The notes below the pieces were generated by a model. That model was not told the origin of the DNA and made no database searches. It saw nothing but the letters and a program-made list of their open reading frames with translations. Positions 26,383-35,806 of a DNA stretch of 64,000 bases are shown one piece after another. A program made the translations under genes and the position numbers. The DNA is from Kribbella kalugense (GTDB taxonomy: Bacteria > Actinomycetota > Actinomycetes > Propionibacteriales > Kribbellaceae). The stretch is from positions 2,604,001 to 2,668,000 of the forward strand of contig NZ_SODF01000001.1 in NCBI RefSeq assembly GCF_004365875.1, written 5' to 3'. Within the stretch, counting starts at the first letter, position 1. Each line of letters begins with the position of its first letter.

Positions 26383-27846
26383 TCACCGGGCCGACTGGAT
26401 GAAGGCGGCCAGGTCTTCCGACTGCTGCCGCCGGGAGTCGTCGTGGACATACATCATGTGGCCGGCTTCGTAGTACTTCGTTTCGATGTTGGGGACGAGT
26501 TCGGCCGGGATCTGTAGCCGGGACAGGGTGTTCTCGGTGGCGAAGTACGGCGTGGCGCCGTCGTAGCGACCCGACGCGACGTGGACCCGCAGGTGTGGGT
26601 TGACGCGCATCGCCTCGGCGAGTTTGTCGGCGACCGTGATCTGCTGGCCCTCGAACTCCTTGTACGACCAGTTCTTCGCGGCCTCGAAGCTGAGGATCTC
26701 GTACGGCAGATCGTTCTCGTACCCGAGCTCGACCCGCACGTAATGGTTCAGCGCGGCAGTGTAGGGACCGATGATCGCGTTGAACGACGGATCCTTGCTC
26801 TGCGTCTCACCACCGGAGTCCGAGTCCCAACCGATGAACCGACCGTCCAGCCGACCAACCACCTGACGACGCGAGCGCAGCAACTCGGCGAAGAAGCGCA
26901 TGTGCTCGATCCGCAGGTTCACCCGGTCGATGTAGTCCTCCGACAGCCCGGTCAGCGCGGCCAGCCGAGTGACCACCTCGGCCCGGTAGTCCGCCGAGAT
27001 CCGGTTGCCTTGGGCAAGCGCATTCGGATACCGCCCCGCCGCGAACCGCTCCGCGTCAGCAAGCAGGTCTTCCAAAGAGGAATCCGGGATCAAGCCGTGG
27101 TAGTGCGCAATAGCGGCGTACGTCGGCAGGTACAGCGTGTACGGCAAGTCGTTCCCCGGCGTGAAGTCGAGCGTGCCGAATTCCAGCACGACCGAGATCA
27201 GCATCACCCCGTTCAGGTACATCCCGTACCGCTCCTGCAGATGCGACGCCAGCCCCGCAGCCCGCGTCGTACCGTACGACTCGCCGGCCAGGAACTTCGG
27301 CGACATCCACCGCCCGTTCCGCGAGGTCCACAGCCGGATGACCTCGCCGACCGACTCCAGGTCGCGGGTGAACCCGTGGTACTCCCCCGGCTTCTCCCCC
27401 TCGACCGCCCGCGAGTACCCGGTCGACACCGGATCGATGAACACGATGTCGCTGTGCCTCAGCAAGGTCTCGGCGTTGTCGACGATCGAGTACGGCGGAC
27501 GCGCGAGCTCACCCGCGTCACCGGAGACCACGCGGCGCGGGCCGAGCAGGCCGAGGTGCAGCCAGATGCTCGACGACCCCGGCCCGCCGTTGAATGCGAA
27601 CGTCACCGGCCGATCCGAAGCATCCGCGTCGTCCAGCGTGTAGGCGGTGAGGAACACCTCGGCCTTCGGCTTCAGCCCGTCGAACTTGCCGTCGGTGTAC
27701 ACCTCCTGGCGAAGCACGATCCGCCCGGTGGTCGCCGTGTACCGCAGCTCCTGCCCGTCGATCGTCAGCGTGTGCTGCGTCGTGACCAGATCGTCGGCCG
27801 GCGTGGCGGGCTTGGTTTCGGTCTCGGTCTTCTCCTCGTTCGCCAT
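26383..27846 (-). CDS. S10 family serine carboxypeptidase-like protein
   Basis: 487 residues; alpha/beta hydrolase of peptidase family S10. Oxyanion region TFAFNGGPGSSSIWLHLGLL; nucleophile Ser in AGESYGTTRAAGLA near residue 190; Asp in SGRYDGATPYFATE near 430; His in YYEAGHMMYVHDD near 463. No signal peptide: it starts with an acidic stretch (ANEEKTETETKP), so it may be cytoplasmic or exported by another route. The family normally removes C-terminal amino acids. All catalytic residues are present. Confidence 0.93.
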   Translation of the reverse strand: MANEEKTETETKPATPADDLVTTQHTLTIDGQELRYTATTGRIVLRQEVYTDGKFDGLKPKAEVFLTAYTLDDADASDRPVTFAFNGGPGSSSIWLHLGLLGPRRVVSGDAGELARPPYSIVDNAETLLRHSDIVFIDPVSTGYSRAVEGEKPGEYHGFTRDLESVGEVIRLWTSRNGRWMSPKFLAGESYGTTRAAGLASHLQERYGMYLNGVMLISVVLEFGTLDFTPGNDLPYTLYLPTYAAIAHYHGLIPDSSLEDLLADAERFAAGRYPNALAQGNRISADYRAEVVTRLAALTGLSEDYIDRVNLRIEHMRFFAELLRSRRQVVGRLDGRFIGWDSDSGGETQSKDPSFNAIIGPYTAALNHYVRVELGYENDLPYEILSFEAAKNWSYKEFEGQQITVADKLAEAMRVNPHLRVHVASGRYDGATPYFATENTLSRLQIPAELVPNIETKYYEAGHMMYVHDDSRRQQSEDLAAFIQSAR

Positions 27847-27889
27847 GTCGCAGAACCTACCAGCGGCCCCGCGCCCGTCACCTGGATAT

Positions 27890-30688
27890 TCAGTTGTCGA
27901 TCAGATCGAACTCTTCCCAAGGACCGATCGCCGTTCGGTTGGCGATCAGCGCGGTCGCGCCGGCGTTCTCCGCGCAGACGAGGTTGTTGTTGACCTGGGC
28001 ACGGAAACTGACCGAGCCGTCGCCGTTGTGGATCAGCTGGAAGGTCTCCCACGAGCCCACGGCCGAGTTCTTCGCGAGCAGCGGCGCGGCGCCGGCGTTG
28101 TCGGCTGCGACGTACAGGCCGTTGGCTCTGGCCTTGAGTGAGACGTTGCCGCCGCCGAGATCGGCCAGATCGAACTGCTGCGCCGTACCGATCGTGGTGC
28201 TGTCCGCGATCAGCGGCGTACCGGCGCCGGCCGTCACGTACTTGCCGTTGGCGTGGGCGCGCAGGCTGATCGTGCCCGTCCCGGCGGTCGCCGGCGGCAG
28301 GCCGATGGTGGCCTTGTCGTAACGCCGGGCCGTGGTGGCCGGCGTGCCGGACAGCGCTTCGAACGGCTGCACGGAGGAACCGGTCTTCTCCACCAGATAG
28401 GACCGACCGGCCTCGGCCGGGATCGTGAAGGTCGCGTTCGTCTGCGGCGCGACGACGGTGGCGCGGGTCCGGCCGTCGAGCACGGTCACGCTCTGACCGG
28501 GCCACGGGCTGCGTACGGCGAGTTGCTGGTCGGCGCCGGACGTGATGGCGACGGTTGTCGGCGTACCGTTGGAGACCTGGACGTGGACCCGGGATTTGTG
28601 GCCGATGGCAACTGTCCCCTCGCCGGTCCAGTCGCTCGGCCAGGCCGGAGCGATCCGCAGCAGGCCGTCGTAGTCCTGAGCCAGTGCCTCGGGTACGGCG
28701 GCAGCCAGCACGCCGACCTGTTCGATGTACGGCTCGGAAGCCTGCTGCGCGGTGTAGCTCGCCATCCCGGACGGGTAGACCTGGTACTGCCGGATCGCGT
28801 TGAGGAGCGTCGACTTCACCTCGGTCGCCAACCCCAGCCGCGCCGCCTGCAACGGGTCGTAGCTCCAATCGGCGTTGTTGGAATAGCTGCGTGAGGTATA
28901 GGTCCGCTGAGCCAGTGACGACTCGGCGCCCAGAAGGTTGTAGGGCCAGACCGCTTCCAGGCCGATGTTCTCACCGTTGTGCCGCTCGGCCGTCGGTTGG
29001 GTCGAGAGGCCGATCATCGTGGTGCCGTTGGCGTCGTCAGCAGGCGTGAGGAGCTGCGTCTGCGTTGCCTTGTCGGTGCGCGGCAGCGACGGAATCTTCG
29101 GGATCGCGGCGTTGAGCTGGCTGACCAGCGCGCTGTCGCCCTGGTTCTGCGCTGCCTTCACTGCGATTGGAAAGAACGCCTGCATCGCGGCGATGTCGGT
29201 CGTCGGGTCGGTGACGTTCCACTGGGTCTCGTGGGAGTTGGACTGGGTGTGCAGCTTGCCGTCCGACCCGGTGGTTGCGTGGGACAACAAGAACTGCGCA
29301 GCGCCCTTGATGAGCGTGTAGTGGGCCGACAGGAACGCCTGGTCGTCCGTCATCCGGTAGTGCTCCCAGACCCACAGCCCGATCTCAGCGCCGGTGGTGA
29401 CCGTGAGCGCGTTGTAGCTCGGGGAGCTGGCCACGTCGCACGACGAGTTGCCGGTCCCGCCGTTGTAGGTGCCGTTGCCGTTGAACCGCATCGTCTCCGG
29501 AACGCACAGACCCTGGTGACCGGGCATGTGCCCACTGGTCCAGGACGCGATGGCGTCCAGGTTGTCCTGGTAGAGGCGGAACACCGGATCATTGAGCTCC
29601 GGCAGCCCGGCGGACAGGTTGGCGGCCACCTGCATCCGCAGATTCCAGAACCAGTAGCCGGACGGATACCAGTCCCGCTTGTCCTGCGAGAACGTGAACA
29701 GGTCGGCGACACCGGCCTGCGATCCAGGCAGTACGCCGCGACTCTCCGCGGCACTCGCGTAGAGGAAGATCGTCCGCAGGTTCTCGACGTACTCGCCGGT
29801 CCCGTCGGCCGAGCTGATCTTGATCAGGCCGGCCGACTGCCAATAGTTGTGCCACCACTGCAGATGCGCGTCCCGTACTTCGTTCTGCGGACGGGTCGTG
29901 GCGCCGTCCAGCACGCTGTTGGTGGTCGCGATCGAGTCGCCGCCTGTCCACGTCGGCGCTGCGACGACGATCCGGAACGAGCCGTCGGTGTTGGGCTGGA
30001 AGCTGACCTGCCCGGTGAGACTGTCCGGCACCGAGGCAACGACGTTCCGACCGCCCGCGCTGAGTCCCGCGAGCGAGCCGAAGGTCCGGCCGGATGCGCC
30101 AGCACCGGAGTTGTCCACCCAGGTCTCGGCCAGTGCCGCGGTCGCCCCGGACGCCCGCGCTTCGGGTGACCGGCCGCTCCACAGCTTCACCTGAGCCGTC
30201 TGGGTGCTGTTCGGGTCGGCGCCGGTGACGTCGACGACCAGTTGCTGCGTATCGGCCCGGATGAACGCGGTCGCGGTCATCCCGCCACCGGACTGCCGCA
30301 GCATCCCGTCGTACAGGTCGAGGGTGGCACTGAAATCGGCCGCGGTGGTCAGCCGCGACAGGCCCGGGATCACCAACTGGCCAAGCGATTTGCGGTCGGG
30401 GAAGGTGTCGGTGCGATTCAACTGGGCGGTGAAGCCGTCGGCGGACCAGACCGCAGCGCCGAGCGCGCCGTTCCCCAGCGGGAGCGACTGGGCCGGGGCG
30501 GGGTTCGGGCGCTGGAGGACGATGTCCGAGCGGCGGACGACGTTCGGGGTGTCGACGACGAAGGTGCCGTTCTGCCAGGCGGTCGTACCTGGCGAGGCGC
30601 CCGCGGGCGGTCCGCCGGCCGTGATCAGACCGGCGGTAATCACCAAGCAGAGCAGGATTCTGGGCAGGTGTGAGCGCAGAAGGGACAT
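27890..30688 (-). CDS. secreted glycoside hydrolase, GH95/DUF5703-like, with C-terminal beta-trefoil lectin domain
   Basis: 932 residues. A signal peptide at about 1-31 (LLCLVITAGLITAGGPPAGA) precedes an N-terminal beta-sandwich (DIVLQRPNPAPAQSLPLGNG) resembling DUF5703/GH95 N-domains, then an (alpha/alpha)6-barrel region (YPSGYWFWNLRMQVAANL, SNSHETQWNVTDPTTDIAAM). A beta-sandwich follows, and the last ~135 residues are three ~45-residue fascin-like repeats (SLRAHANGKYVTAG, SLKARANGLYVAAD, SFRAQVNNNLVCAE) forming a probable carbohydrate-binding trefoil. It probably acts outside the cell on plant or microbial glycans such as fucosides; substrate not determinable. It stands alone, without transporter genes. 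Confidence 0.85.
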   Translation of the reverse strand: MSLLRSHLPRILLCLVITAGLITAGGPPAGASPGTTAWQNGTFVVDTPNVVRRSDIVLQRPNPAPAQSLPLGNGALGAAVWSADGFTAQLNRTDTFPDRKSLGQLVIPGLSRLTTAADFSATLDLYDGMLRQSGGGMTATAFIRADTQQLVVDVTGADPNSTQTAQVKLWSGRSPEARASGATAALAETWVDNSGAGASGRTFGSLAGLSAGGRNVVASVPDSLTGQVSFQPNTDGSFRIVVAAPTWTGGDSIATTNSVLDGATTRPQNEVRDAHLQWWHNYWQSAGLIKISSADGTGEYVENLRTIFLYASAAESRGVLPGSQAGVADLFTFSQDKRDWYPSGYWFWNLRMQVAANLSAGLPELNDPVFRLYQDNLDAIASWTSGHMPGHQGLCVPETMRFNGNGTYNGGTGNSSCDVASSPSYNALTVTTGAEIGLWVWEHYRMTDDQAFLSAHYTLIKGAAQFLLSHATTGSDGKLHTQSNSHETQWNVTDPTTDIAAMQAFFPIAVKAAQNQGDSALVSQLNAAIPKIPSLPRTDKATQTQLLTPADDANGTTMIGLSTQPTAERHNGENIGLEAVWPYNLLGAESSLAQRTYTSRSYSNNADWSYDPLQAARLGLATEVKSTLLNAIRQYQVYPSGMASYTAQQASEPYIEQVGVLAAAVPEALAQDYDGLLRIAPAWPSDWTGEGTVAIGHKSRVHVQVSNGTPTTVAITSGADQQLAVRSPWPGQSVTVLDGRTRATVVAPQTNATFTIPAEAGRSYLVEKTGSSVQPFEALSGTPATTARRYDKATIGLPPATAGTGTISLRAHANGKYVTAGAGTPLIADSTTIGTAQQFDLADLGGGNVSLKARANGLYVAADNAGAAPLLAKNSAVGSWETFQLIHNGDGSVSFRAQVNNNLVCAENAGATALIANRTAIGPWEEFDLIDN

Positions 30689-30885
30689 CGGACCTCATGA
30701 GGTCTAGGGGGCGGACCCATCGGCCTGGGAGCTGGCAACCCTGGGGTGGTACCGGATGTTTCCCGTCTCACTCCGTCACGTCAAGACTTCACAGAGCAAG
30801 GTGCCAACTTTTTGCACTCATCATCCCTGAATTTGCGCGCGGAGGTGCGACCACTCCGCTCGCCGTCCGTTCTAACCTGTGACGC

Positions 30886-31248
30886 ATGGCGACGATTTTG
30901 CACATCGCGTTCGTGGACCAGTGGAGGGCCGCGCTCGAAGCCGGGAGCTACCGGTGGTCGACCCGCGGCAAGAGCCTCGACGACGGCGCCACGTTCATCC
31001 ACGCCTCCCGGCCCGAGCAGGTCGCGATGACGGCGAACTTCGTGTACGACGACGTACAGGAGCCACTGTGCCTCCTGGTGATCGACACCGGGCGACTGGT
31101 GTCCGCCCTGTGCGAAGAGCCCGTCGGCGACCAGCTCTTCCCGCACATCTACGGCCCGCTCAACCTCGACGCGGTGGTCGACGTACAGCCGTACGAGCGC
31201 GGCGCCGACGGGCTGTGGCCCGCGGTCTCGCCACAAGCCGTATCCTGA
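30886..31248 (+). CDS. DUF952 domain-containing protein
   Basis: 120 residues. ILHIAFVDQWRAALEAGSY at the start, DGATFIHASRPEQVAMTANF in the middle and LFPHIYGPLNLDAVVDVQPY towards the end are the hallmarks of DUF952, a small family with an ADP-ribosyltransferase-like fold and no established activity. ATG start. Its stop is 7 nt before the 5' end of RNase P RNA, as if the two are transcribed together or the rnpB promoter lies inside this gene. Confidence 0.9.
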   Translation: MATILHIAFVDQWRAALEAGSYRWSTRGKSLDDGATFIHASRPEQVAMTANFVYDDVQEPLCLLVIDTGRLVSALCEEPVGDQLFPHIYGPLNLDAVVDVQPYERGADGLWPAVSPQAVS

Positions 31249-31255
31249 GCAGACG

Positions 31256-31656
31256 GAACGGGTCGGTCGGGCGATCGCGTCGTCCGCGCAAGCGGGCGCC
31301 GAGGAAAGTCCGGACTCCACAGGGCAACGTGGTGGGTAACGCCCACCCGGGGTAACCCGCGGGACAGTGCCACAGAGAACAGACCGCCAGCGGCTCCGGT
31401 GAACCCCGTGGTTCATGGGAGTGCGGGTGAGGGTGAAACGGTGGTGTAAGAGACCACCAGCTCCGCAGGTGACTGCAGAGGCTAGGTAAACCCCACGTGG
31501 AGCAAGGCCAAGAAGGGCGATGGGCAACCATTGTCCGCGCGAGCGTTCGAGGGCGGCCCGCCCGAGCTCGCGGGTAGGCTGCTGGAGGTGCCCGGCAACG
31601 GTCACCGTAGATGGATGATCGCCACCACAGAATCCGGCTTACAGACCGGCCCGTTC
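31256..31656 (+). ncRNA. rnpB: RNase P RNA, bacterial type A
   Basis: Catalytic RNA that trims the 5' leader of tRNA precursors. Conserved blocks are visible: gaggaaagtccggactccac near 31300, gggtaacccgcgggacagtgccacagagaacagaccgcc in the P10-P11 area, ggtgaaacggtg, and acagaatccggcttaca near the 3' end. The ends were set by pairing of gaacggg (31256-31262) with cccgttc (31650-31656), the P1 helix. The length of about 400 nt suits an actinobacterial RNA. Confidence 0.95.
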
Positions 31657-31791
31657 CCGCACCCGTAGTTCCTCCCCCGTTCGGGGTCGAGGTCTGGCGA
31701 TGCTCGCGGTTTGGTGCGAATGTGCTCCCAGGGGTCACGAGCAGGTCACGGGTAACGCTTGTGTGGGGTTCACGGGATGGGGGATCGGACA

Positions 31792-34700
31792 ATGCTGTCT
31801 TGGATCAGAAAGCTCGGCGTCATCGGGGTCGCGGGAGCGGTGGCCGTCGCGATGGTCGGCGTGACGCCGGCGGCCGCGGTCGAGGCGGGCGGCCTCGGCG
31901 CCACCGTCAAGCCGAAACCGAAGAAGGATCTCGGGTACGGCGACAAGATGCTGTTGCAGAAGGCCCGGTCGAAGGGCCAGAAGACGGTCACGCTGCTGGT
32001 TGCCGCCGAGAAGGGGCAGAGCAACGACGTCGCACAGCGGGTCGCCAAGCTCGGCGGCACCGTCGAGAAGCGCACCGACTCGATCGGGTATCTGCGCGTC
32101 AAGGTCAACATCGACAAGGCGGAGGACGTGGCGAACCTCCTCGGCGTCAAGGCCGCCGACGTCGACGAAGTGATTCCGCTGGAAGATCCACGGCCCCAGG
32201 GCACGGTGGATCCGATTCCGCAGTCGCCGCCGAAGGCGACGACTCCGCGAGTCAACCCGTACATGCCGACCGGCGACATCGGCTCGGCGCAGTTCGTCAA
32301 CGCCCACCCGACGTGGGACGGCCGCGGCACCACGGTCGGCATCCTCGACACCGGGATCGACCTGAGCCACCCGGCGCTGAACACGACCTCGACCGGTGAG
32401 CGGAAGATCGTCGACTGGGTCACCTACACCGACCCGACGTTCGTCGGCAACACGAACGCCGACGACGACCCGACCTGGATCCACATGACCGCGCAGGCCG
32501 CCGGCTACCCCGCGCAGTTCCGTCAGGGCACGTTCAACGAACGCGATCCACGCCTCGGCGGCGAGCTCGGCAACGACGTCAACCGCGACGGCAACCCGGT
32601 GGGGTCGTCAGGGCTGTTCGGTGTCCTCTGGGACACGATCGCCAACACCGTCTGGGTGGACACCAACCAGAACGGCACGTTCACCGACGACCTTCCGATG
32701 ACCGACTACAAGGTCAACTACGACCAGAACCACTTCGGCACCGACAACCCGGCCACGCCGATCAACGAGTCGATGCCGTTCGTCGTCCAGACCGACGCGG
32801 CGGACCAGGCCGTGAACATCGGCATCGTCTCCGGCGAGCACGGTTCGCACGTCGCGGGCATCGTGGCCGGCAACCAGCTTCTCGGCGGAAAGATGAGCGG
32901 TGCGGCACCTGGCGCCAAGCTCGTGTCGGTCCGGGTCTGCCTGTTCATCGCCGGCTGCACGAACCACGCACTGCTCGAGGGCATGATCTACGCGGTCACG
33001 CAGGCACACGTGAACGTGATCAACATGTCGATCGGCGGCCTGCCGGCGCTGAACGACGGCAACAACGCCCGCGCCGACCTGTACAACTCGTTGATCGACA
33101 CCTACGGCGTGCAGATGTTCTTCTCCGCCGGTAACAGCGGCCCCGGTATGAACACCATCGGCGACCCGGCCGTGGCGTCGAAGGTCGTCAGTGTCGGTTC
33201 GTACATCACCAGCGCCAGCTGGCTCGCGAACTACGGCTCCAAGACCGGTCCGGCCGAGAACCTGCACCCGTTCTCGTCCCGCGGTCCGGCCGAGGACGGC
33301 GCTCTCAAGCCGGAGATCGTCGCGCCGGGCTCCGCGATCTCGGCCGTGCCGACCTGGCAACCAGGGCAGCCGGTCGTCGGCACGTACGCCCTGCCGCCGG
33401 GCTACGCCATGCTCCAAGGCACGTCGATGGCCTCGCCGCAGATGGCCGGGGCTGCCGCGTTGCTGCTCAGTGCCGCGCAAGCGAACGGGCAGACGGTCAC
33501 GCCCGCGCAACTGCGCAAGTCGCTGTTCTCGTCGGCACGGTTCCTGACGAACTACAGCGCGTACGAGCAGGGCAACGGTCTCGCCAGCGTCGGCGACGCC
33601 TGGAACCTGCTGAAGAAGAGCCCGCGGACGGACACCATCACCGCCTCGGTCCCGGTCAGCACGGCGCTGTCCGCCTTCCTCAAGACACCGGGCATCGGTG
33701 TCGGTATCAACGACCACGAGGGCGTCGTACTCGGTACGCAGTACACCCGCACGTACACGCTGCGCCGTACGTCGGGACCGGCCGGCAACGTGAAGTACAA
33801 GCTGTCCTGGCTCAGCGGCGACGGCACCTTCGTCACCGCCGGGAACGTCATGCTGCCGCTGAACACGGACGTGTCGCTCCCGGTCGGAGTCAAGGCCAAG
33901 TCGGTCGGCGCGCATTCGGCACTGCTGCAGTTCGACGACACCAGTTCGCCGGGGATCGAGTTCCAGACCCTGAACACGATCGTGGTGCCGTACAGCCTGG
34001 CGCAGGCGACACCGTCGAAGACCGTCAGCGGCAAGATCGGCCGCAACCAGACGACGAGCTACTTCTTCCAGGTGCCGGCGGGCGTGGCGGCGTTGAAGGT
34101 CGACCTGTCGGGACCGGACGGCACACCCGGCACCGGCCAGGCACGATTCCTGCGGTTCAGCCCGTACGGCGTCGCGAGCGAAGCCGGCGAGCCCAACAGC
34201 CTGTACTGCTACAACCCACCGGTCGCCGGCGGGACGTGCCCGGGCGATCCACTCAGTCGCACGGTCAGCAATCCGCTGCCGGGTGTCTGGGAGATCACCG
34301 TCGAGGCCCGGCGTACGTCGGACCTGCTGAACACGCCGTACACGCTGACGGCATCGATCCTCGGCGTATCTGTGTCGCCGAACCCGGACGTGATCGCGAG
34401 CGGCACTCTCGGACAGCCGATCGCCCGTTCGTACACGCTGACGAACCAGCAGGGTCCGTTCACCGGTAAGGCTGTGGGCACCGCACTGGGCAGCGCGAAG
34501 CTGTCGACGCCGACGATCGCGGACGGTGCTCAGCAGCAGTTCCAGGTCAACGTCACACCGGGCACGACCCGGCTCCAGGCGACGATCGGGGGCGCGAGTG
34601 ACATCAAGGCGGACCTCGACCTGTTCATCTACAACTGCACCTCCGGGACCTGTCTGCTGGCAGCACAGAGCGCGGGCAGTACGGCGGAGGAATCGGCCGC

Positions 34701-34995
34701 CGTCAACAATCCAGCGGTCGGAGTGTGGGTTGTGCTCGTCGACGGGTTCGGCGTGCCGTCGGGCACGACGACGTACAACTACCGCGACGTACTCACCAAT
34801 GCCGCCTACGGCTCGATCGCAGTGGCGGATGCCAACGCGCTGAGAGCAACGGGCGCACAGTGGACCGTCTCGGCCACAGTGACCCCAACCGCGGTACCCG
34901 CCGCGGGGCGGGTGCTCTACGGCAACGTGCAGGCCCTGACCGACTCGAACGTCCTCATCGGCCAGGGAGACGTGATCATCCAGTCCGTTAGCTAG
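31792..34995 (+). CDS. secreted S8 (subtilisin-type) serine protease
   Basis: 1067 residues from the ATG at 31792; an ATG 15 nt earlier is possible, but GGGGGA is better placed for this one. Signal peptide about 1-28 (LGVIGVAGAVAVAMVGVTPA), propeptide to about 150, then the catalytic triad Asp186 (GILDTGIDLSHP), His350 (GEHGSHVAGIVAG) and Ser545 (QGTSMASPQMAGA), with NMSIGG and the oxyanion Asn in SAGNSGPG. About 160 residues separate Asp and His, versus ~30 in subtilisin; the insert holds Asp/Asn-rich turns (VNRDGNPVG, VDTNQNGTFTDD), like tripeptidyl-peptidase II-type S8 members. The C-terminal ~450 residues look like beta-sandwich domains. No membrane anchor. The stop shares CTAG with convergent DUF899. 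Confidence 0.93.
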   Translation: MLSWIRKLGVIGVAGAVAVAMVGVTPAAAVEAGGLGATVKPKPKKDLGYGDKMLLQKARSKGQKTVTLLVAAEKGQSNDVAQRVAKLGGTVEKRTDSIGYLRVKVNIDKAEDVANLLGVKAADVDEVIPLEDPRPQGTVDPIPQSPPKATTPRVNPYMPTGDIGSAQFVNAHPTWDGRGTTVGILDTGIDLSHPALNTTSTGERKIVDWVTYTDPTFVGNTNADDDPTWIHMTAQAAGYPAQFRQGTFNERDPRLGGELGNDVNRDGNPVGSSGLFGVLWDTIANTVWVDTNQNGTFTDDLPMTDYKVNYDQNHFGTDNPATPINESMPFVVQTDAADQAVNIGIVSGEHGSHVAGIVAGNQLLGGKMSGAAPGAKLVSVRVCLFIAGCTNHALLEGMIYAVTQAHVNVINMSIGGLPALNDGNNARADLYNSLIDTYGVQMFFSAGNSGPGMNTIGDPAVASKVVSVGSYITSASWLANYGSKTGPAENLHPFSSRGPAEDGALKPEIVAPGSAISAVPTWQPGQPVVGTYALPPGYAMLQGTSMASPQMAGAAALLLSAAQANGQTVTPAQLRKSLFSSARFLTNYSAYEQGNGLASVGDAWNLLKKSPRTDTITASVPVSTALSAFLKTPGIGVGINDHEGVVLGTQYTRTYTLRRTSGPAGNVKYKLSWLSGDGTFVTAGNVMLPLNTDVSLPVGVKAKSVGAHSALLQFDDTSSPGIEFQTLNTIVVPYSLAQATPSKTVSGKIGRNQTTSYFFQVPAGVAALKVDLSGPDGTPGTGQARFLRFSPYGVASEAGEPNSLYCYNPPVAGGTCPGDPLSRTVSNPLPGVWEITVEARRTSDLLNTPYTLTASILGVSVSPNPDVIASGTLGQPIARSYTLTNQQGPFTGKAVGTALGSAKLSTPTIADGAQQQFQVNVTPGTTRLQATIGGASDIKADLDLFIYNCTSGTCLLAAQSAGSTAEESAAVNNPAVGVWVVLVDGFGVPSGTTTYNYRDVLTNAAYGSIAVADANALRATGAQWTVSATVTPTAVPAAGRVLYGNVQALTDSNVLIGQGDVIIQSVS

Positions 34996-35723
34996 TGGCA
35001 GTGGTCGCCAGGAGACTCCAGGATCCGGCCTTCGGGCTTCTCCCAGGGCTCCTGGCGACCCAACGCCGTCATGTCGAGAGCGGTCGGGGTGAAGGTCATC
35101 GCGTCCGGACCGCGGCCGTACGTCGAGTACGTGTGGTGTACGGCGTCGTCGACGCGGAGGAAGCAGCTCAGACCGTGCAGCTCGAACGGCTGCTCCTGCT
35201 GGATGAAGTCGGCGCCGGGGCGCTGGTCCCACTCCGCCTTGGTGCGGTAGTTGTACACGAACGGTACGACGGACTCGTCCAGCGTGACCTGGTAGTCGTA
35301 GTTGAACTCGCTCCCGTACGACGAGTACCAGGGAAACGACCATCCACGCGCGTCCTTGTAGGCGGCCAGCTTCTCGTACGGCGCCCGGGACACCAGCGCG
35401 AACGTCGTGTTCTTGCTGTGGAGAAAGTCGATTGATCCGATCTCGTCCACGAAGCCGGTGCAGCTCGGGCAGGCGGCGTCCCACTCGGGCGGGTACATGA
35501 TGTGGTAGACGACCAACTGCGGCCGCCCCTCGAACAGATCCGCGAGCCCCGCCGAGCCGGACGCGCCGGTGAAGACGTACGGCTTGTCGACCAGGACCAT
35601 TGGCAGCTCACGCCGGCGGGTGTTGAGCGCGTCGCGCTGCTTGGTGAACGCCTTCTCCTCGGCCAGCAGCGCTCGCCGAGCCTCCAGCCACTCGTCCCGG
35701 GAAACGACCTCGGGCAGGTTCAT
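34992..35723 (-). CDS. DUF899 family thioredoxin-fold protein
   Basis: 243 residues, cytoplasmic. SRDEWLEARRALLAEEKAFT at the N-terminus, VYHIMYPPEWDAACPSCTGF with two Cys in a CPSC arrangement, and GWSFPWYSSYGSEFNYDY and HHTYSTYGRGPD are DUF899 signatures. The fold is thioredoxin-like and the CxxC suggests a redox role, unproven. It overlaps the S8 protease stop by 4 nt tail-to-tail. Confidence 0.92.
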   Translation of the reverse strand: MNLPEVVSRDEWLEARRALLAEEKAFTKQRDALNTRRRELPMVLVDKPYVFTGASGSAGLADLFEGRPQLVVYHIMYPPEWDAACPSCTGFVDEIGSIDFLHSKNTTFALVSRAPYEKLAAYKDARGWSFPWYSSYGSEFNYDYQVTLDESVVPFVYNYRTKAEWDQRPGADFIQQEQPFELHGLSCFLRVDDAVHHTYSTYGRGPDAMTFTPTALDMTALGRQEPWEKPEGRILESPGDHCH

Positions 35724-35806
35724 TCCAGCCTCCTCGCAAGAGATTCACCCGCAACGTCGGAGCCGATGTCGCCGGTTCGACACCCTCAGGGTGACAAACT
35801 TGGCGC

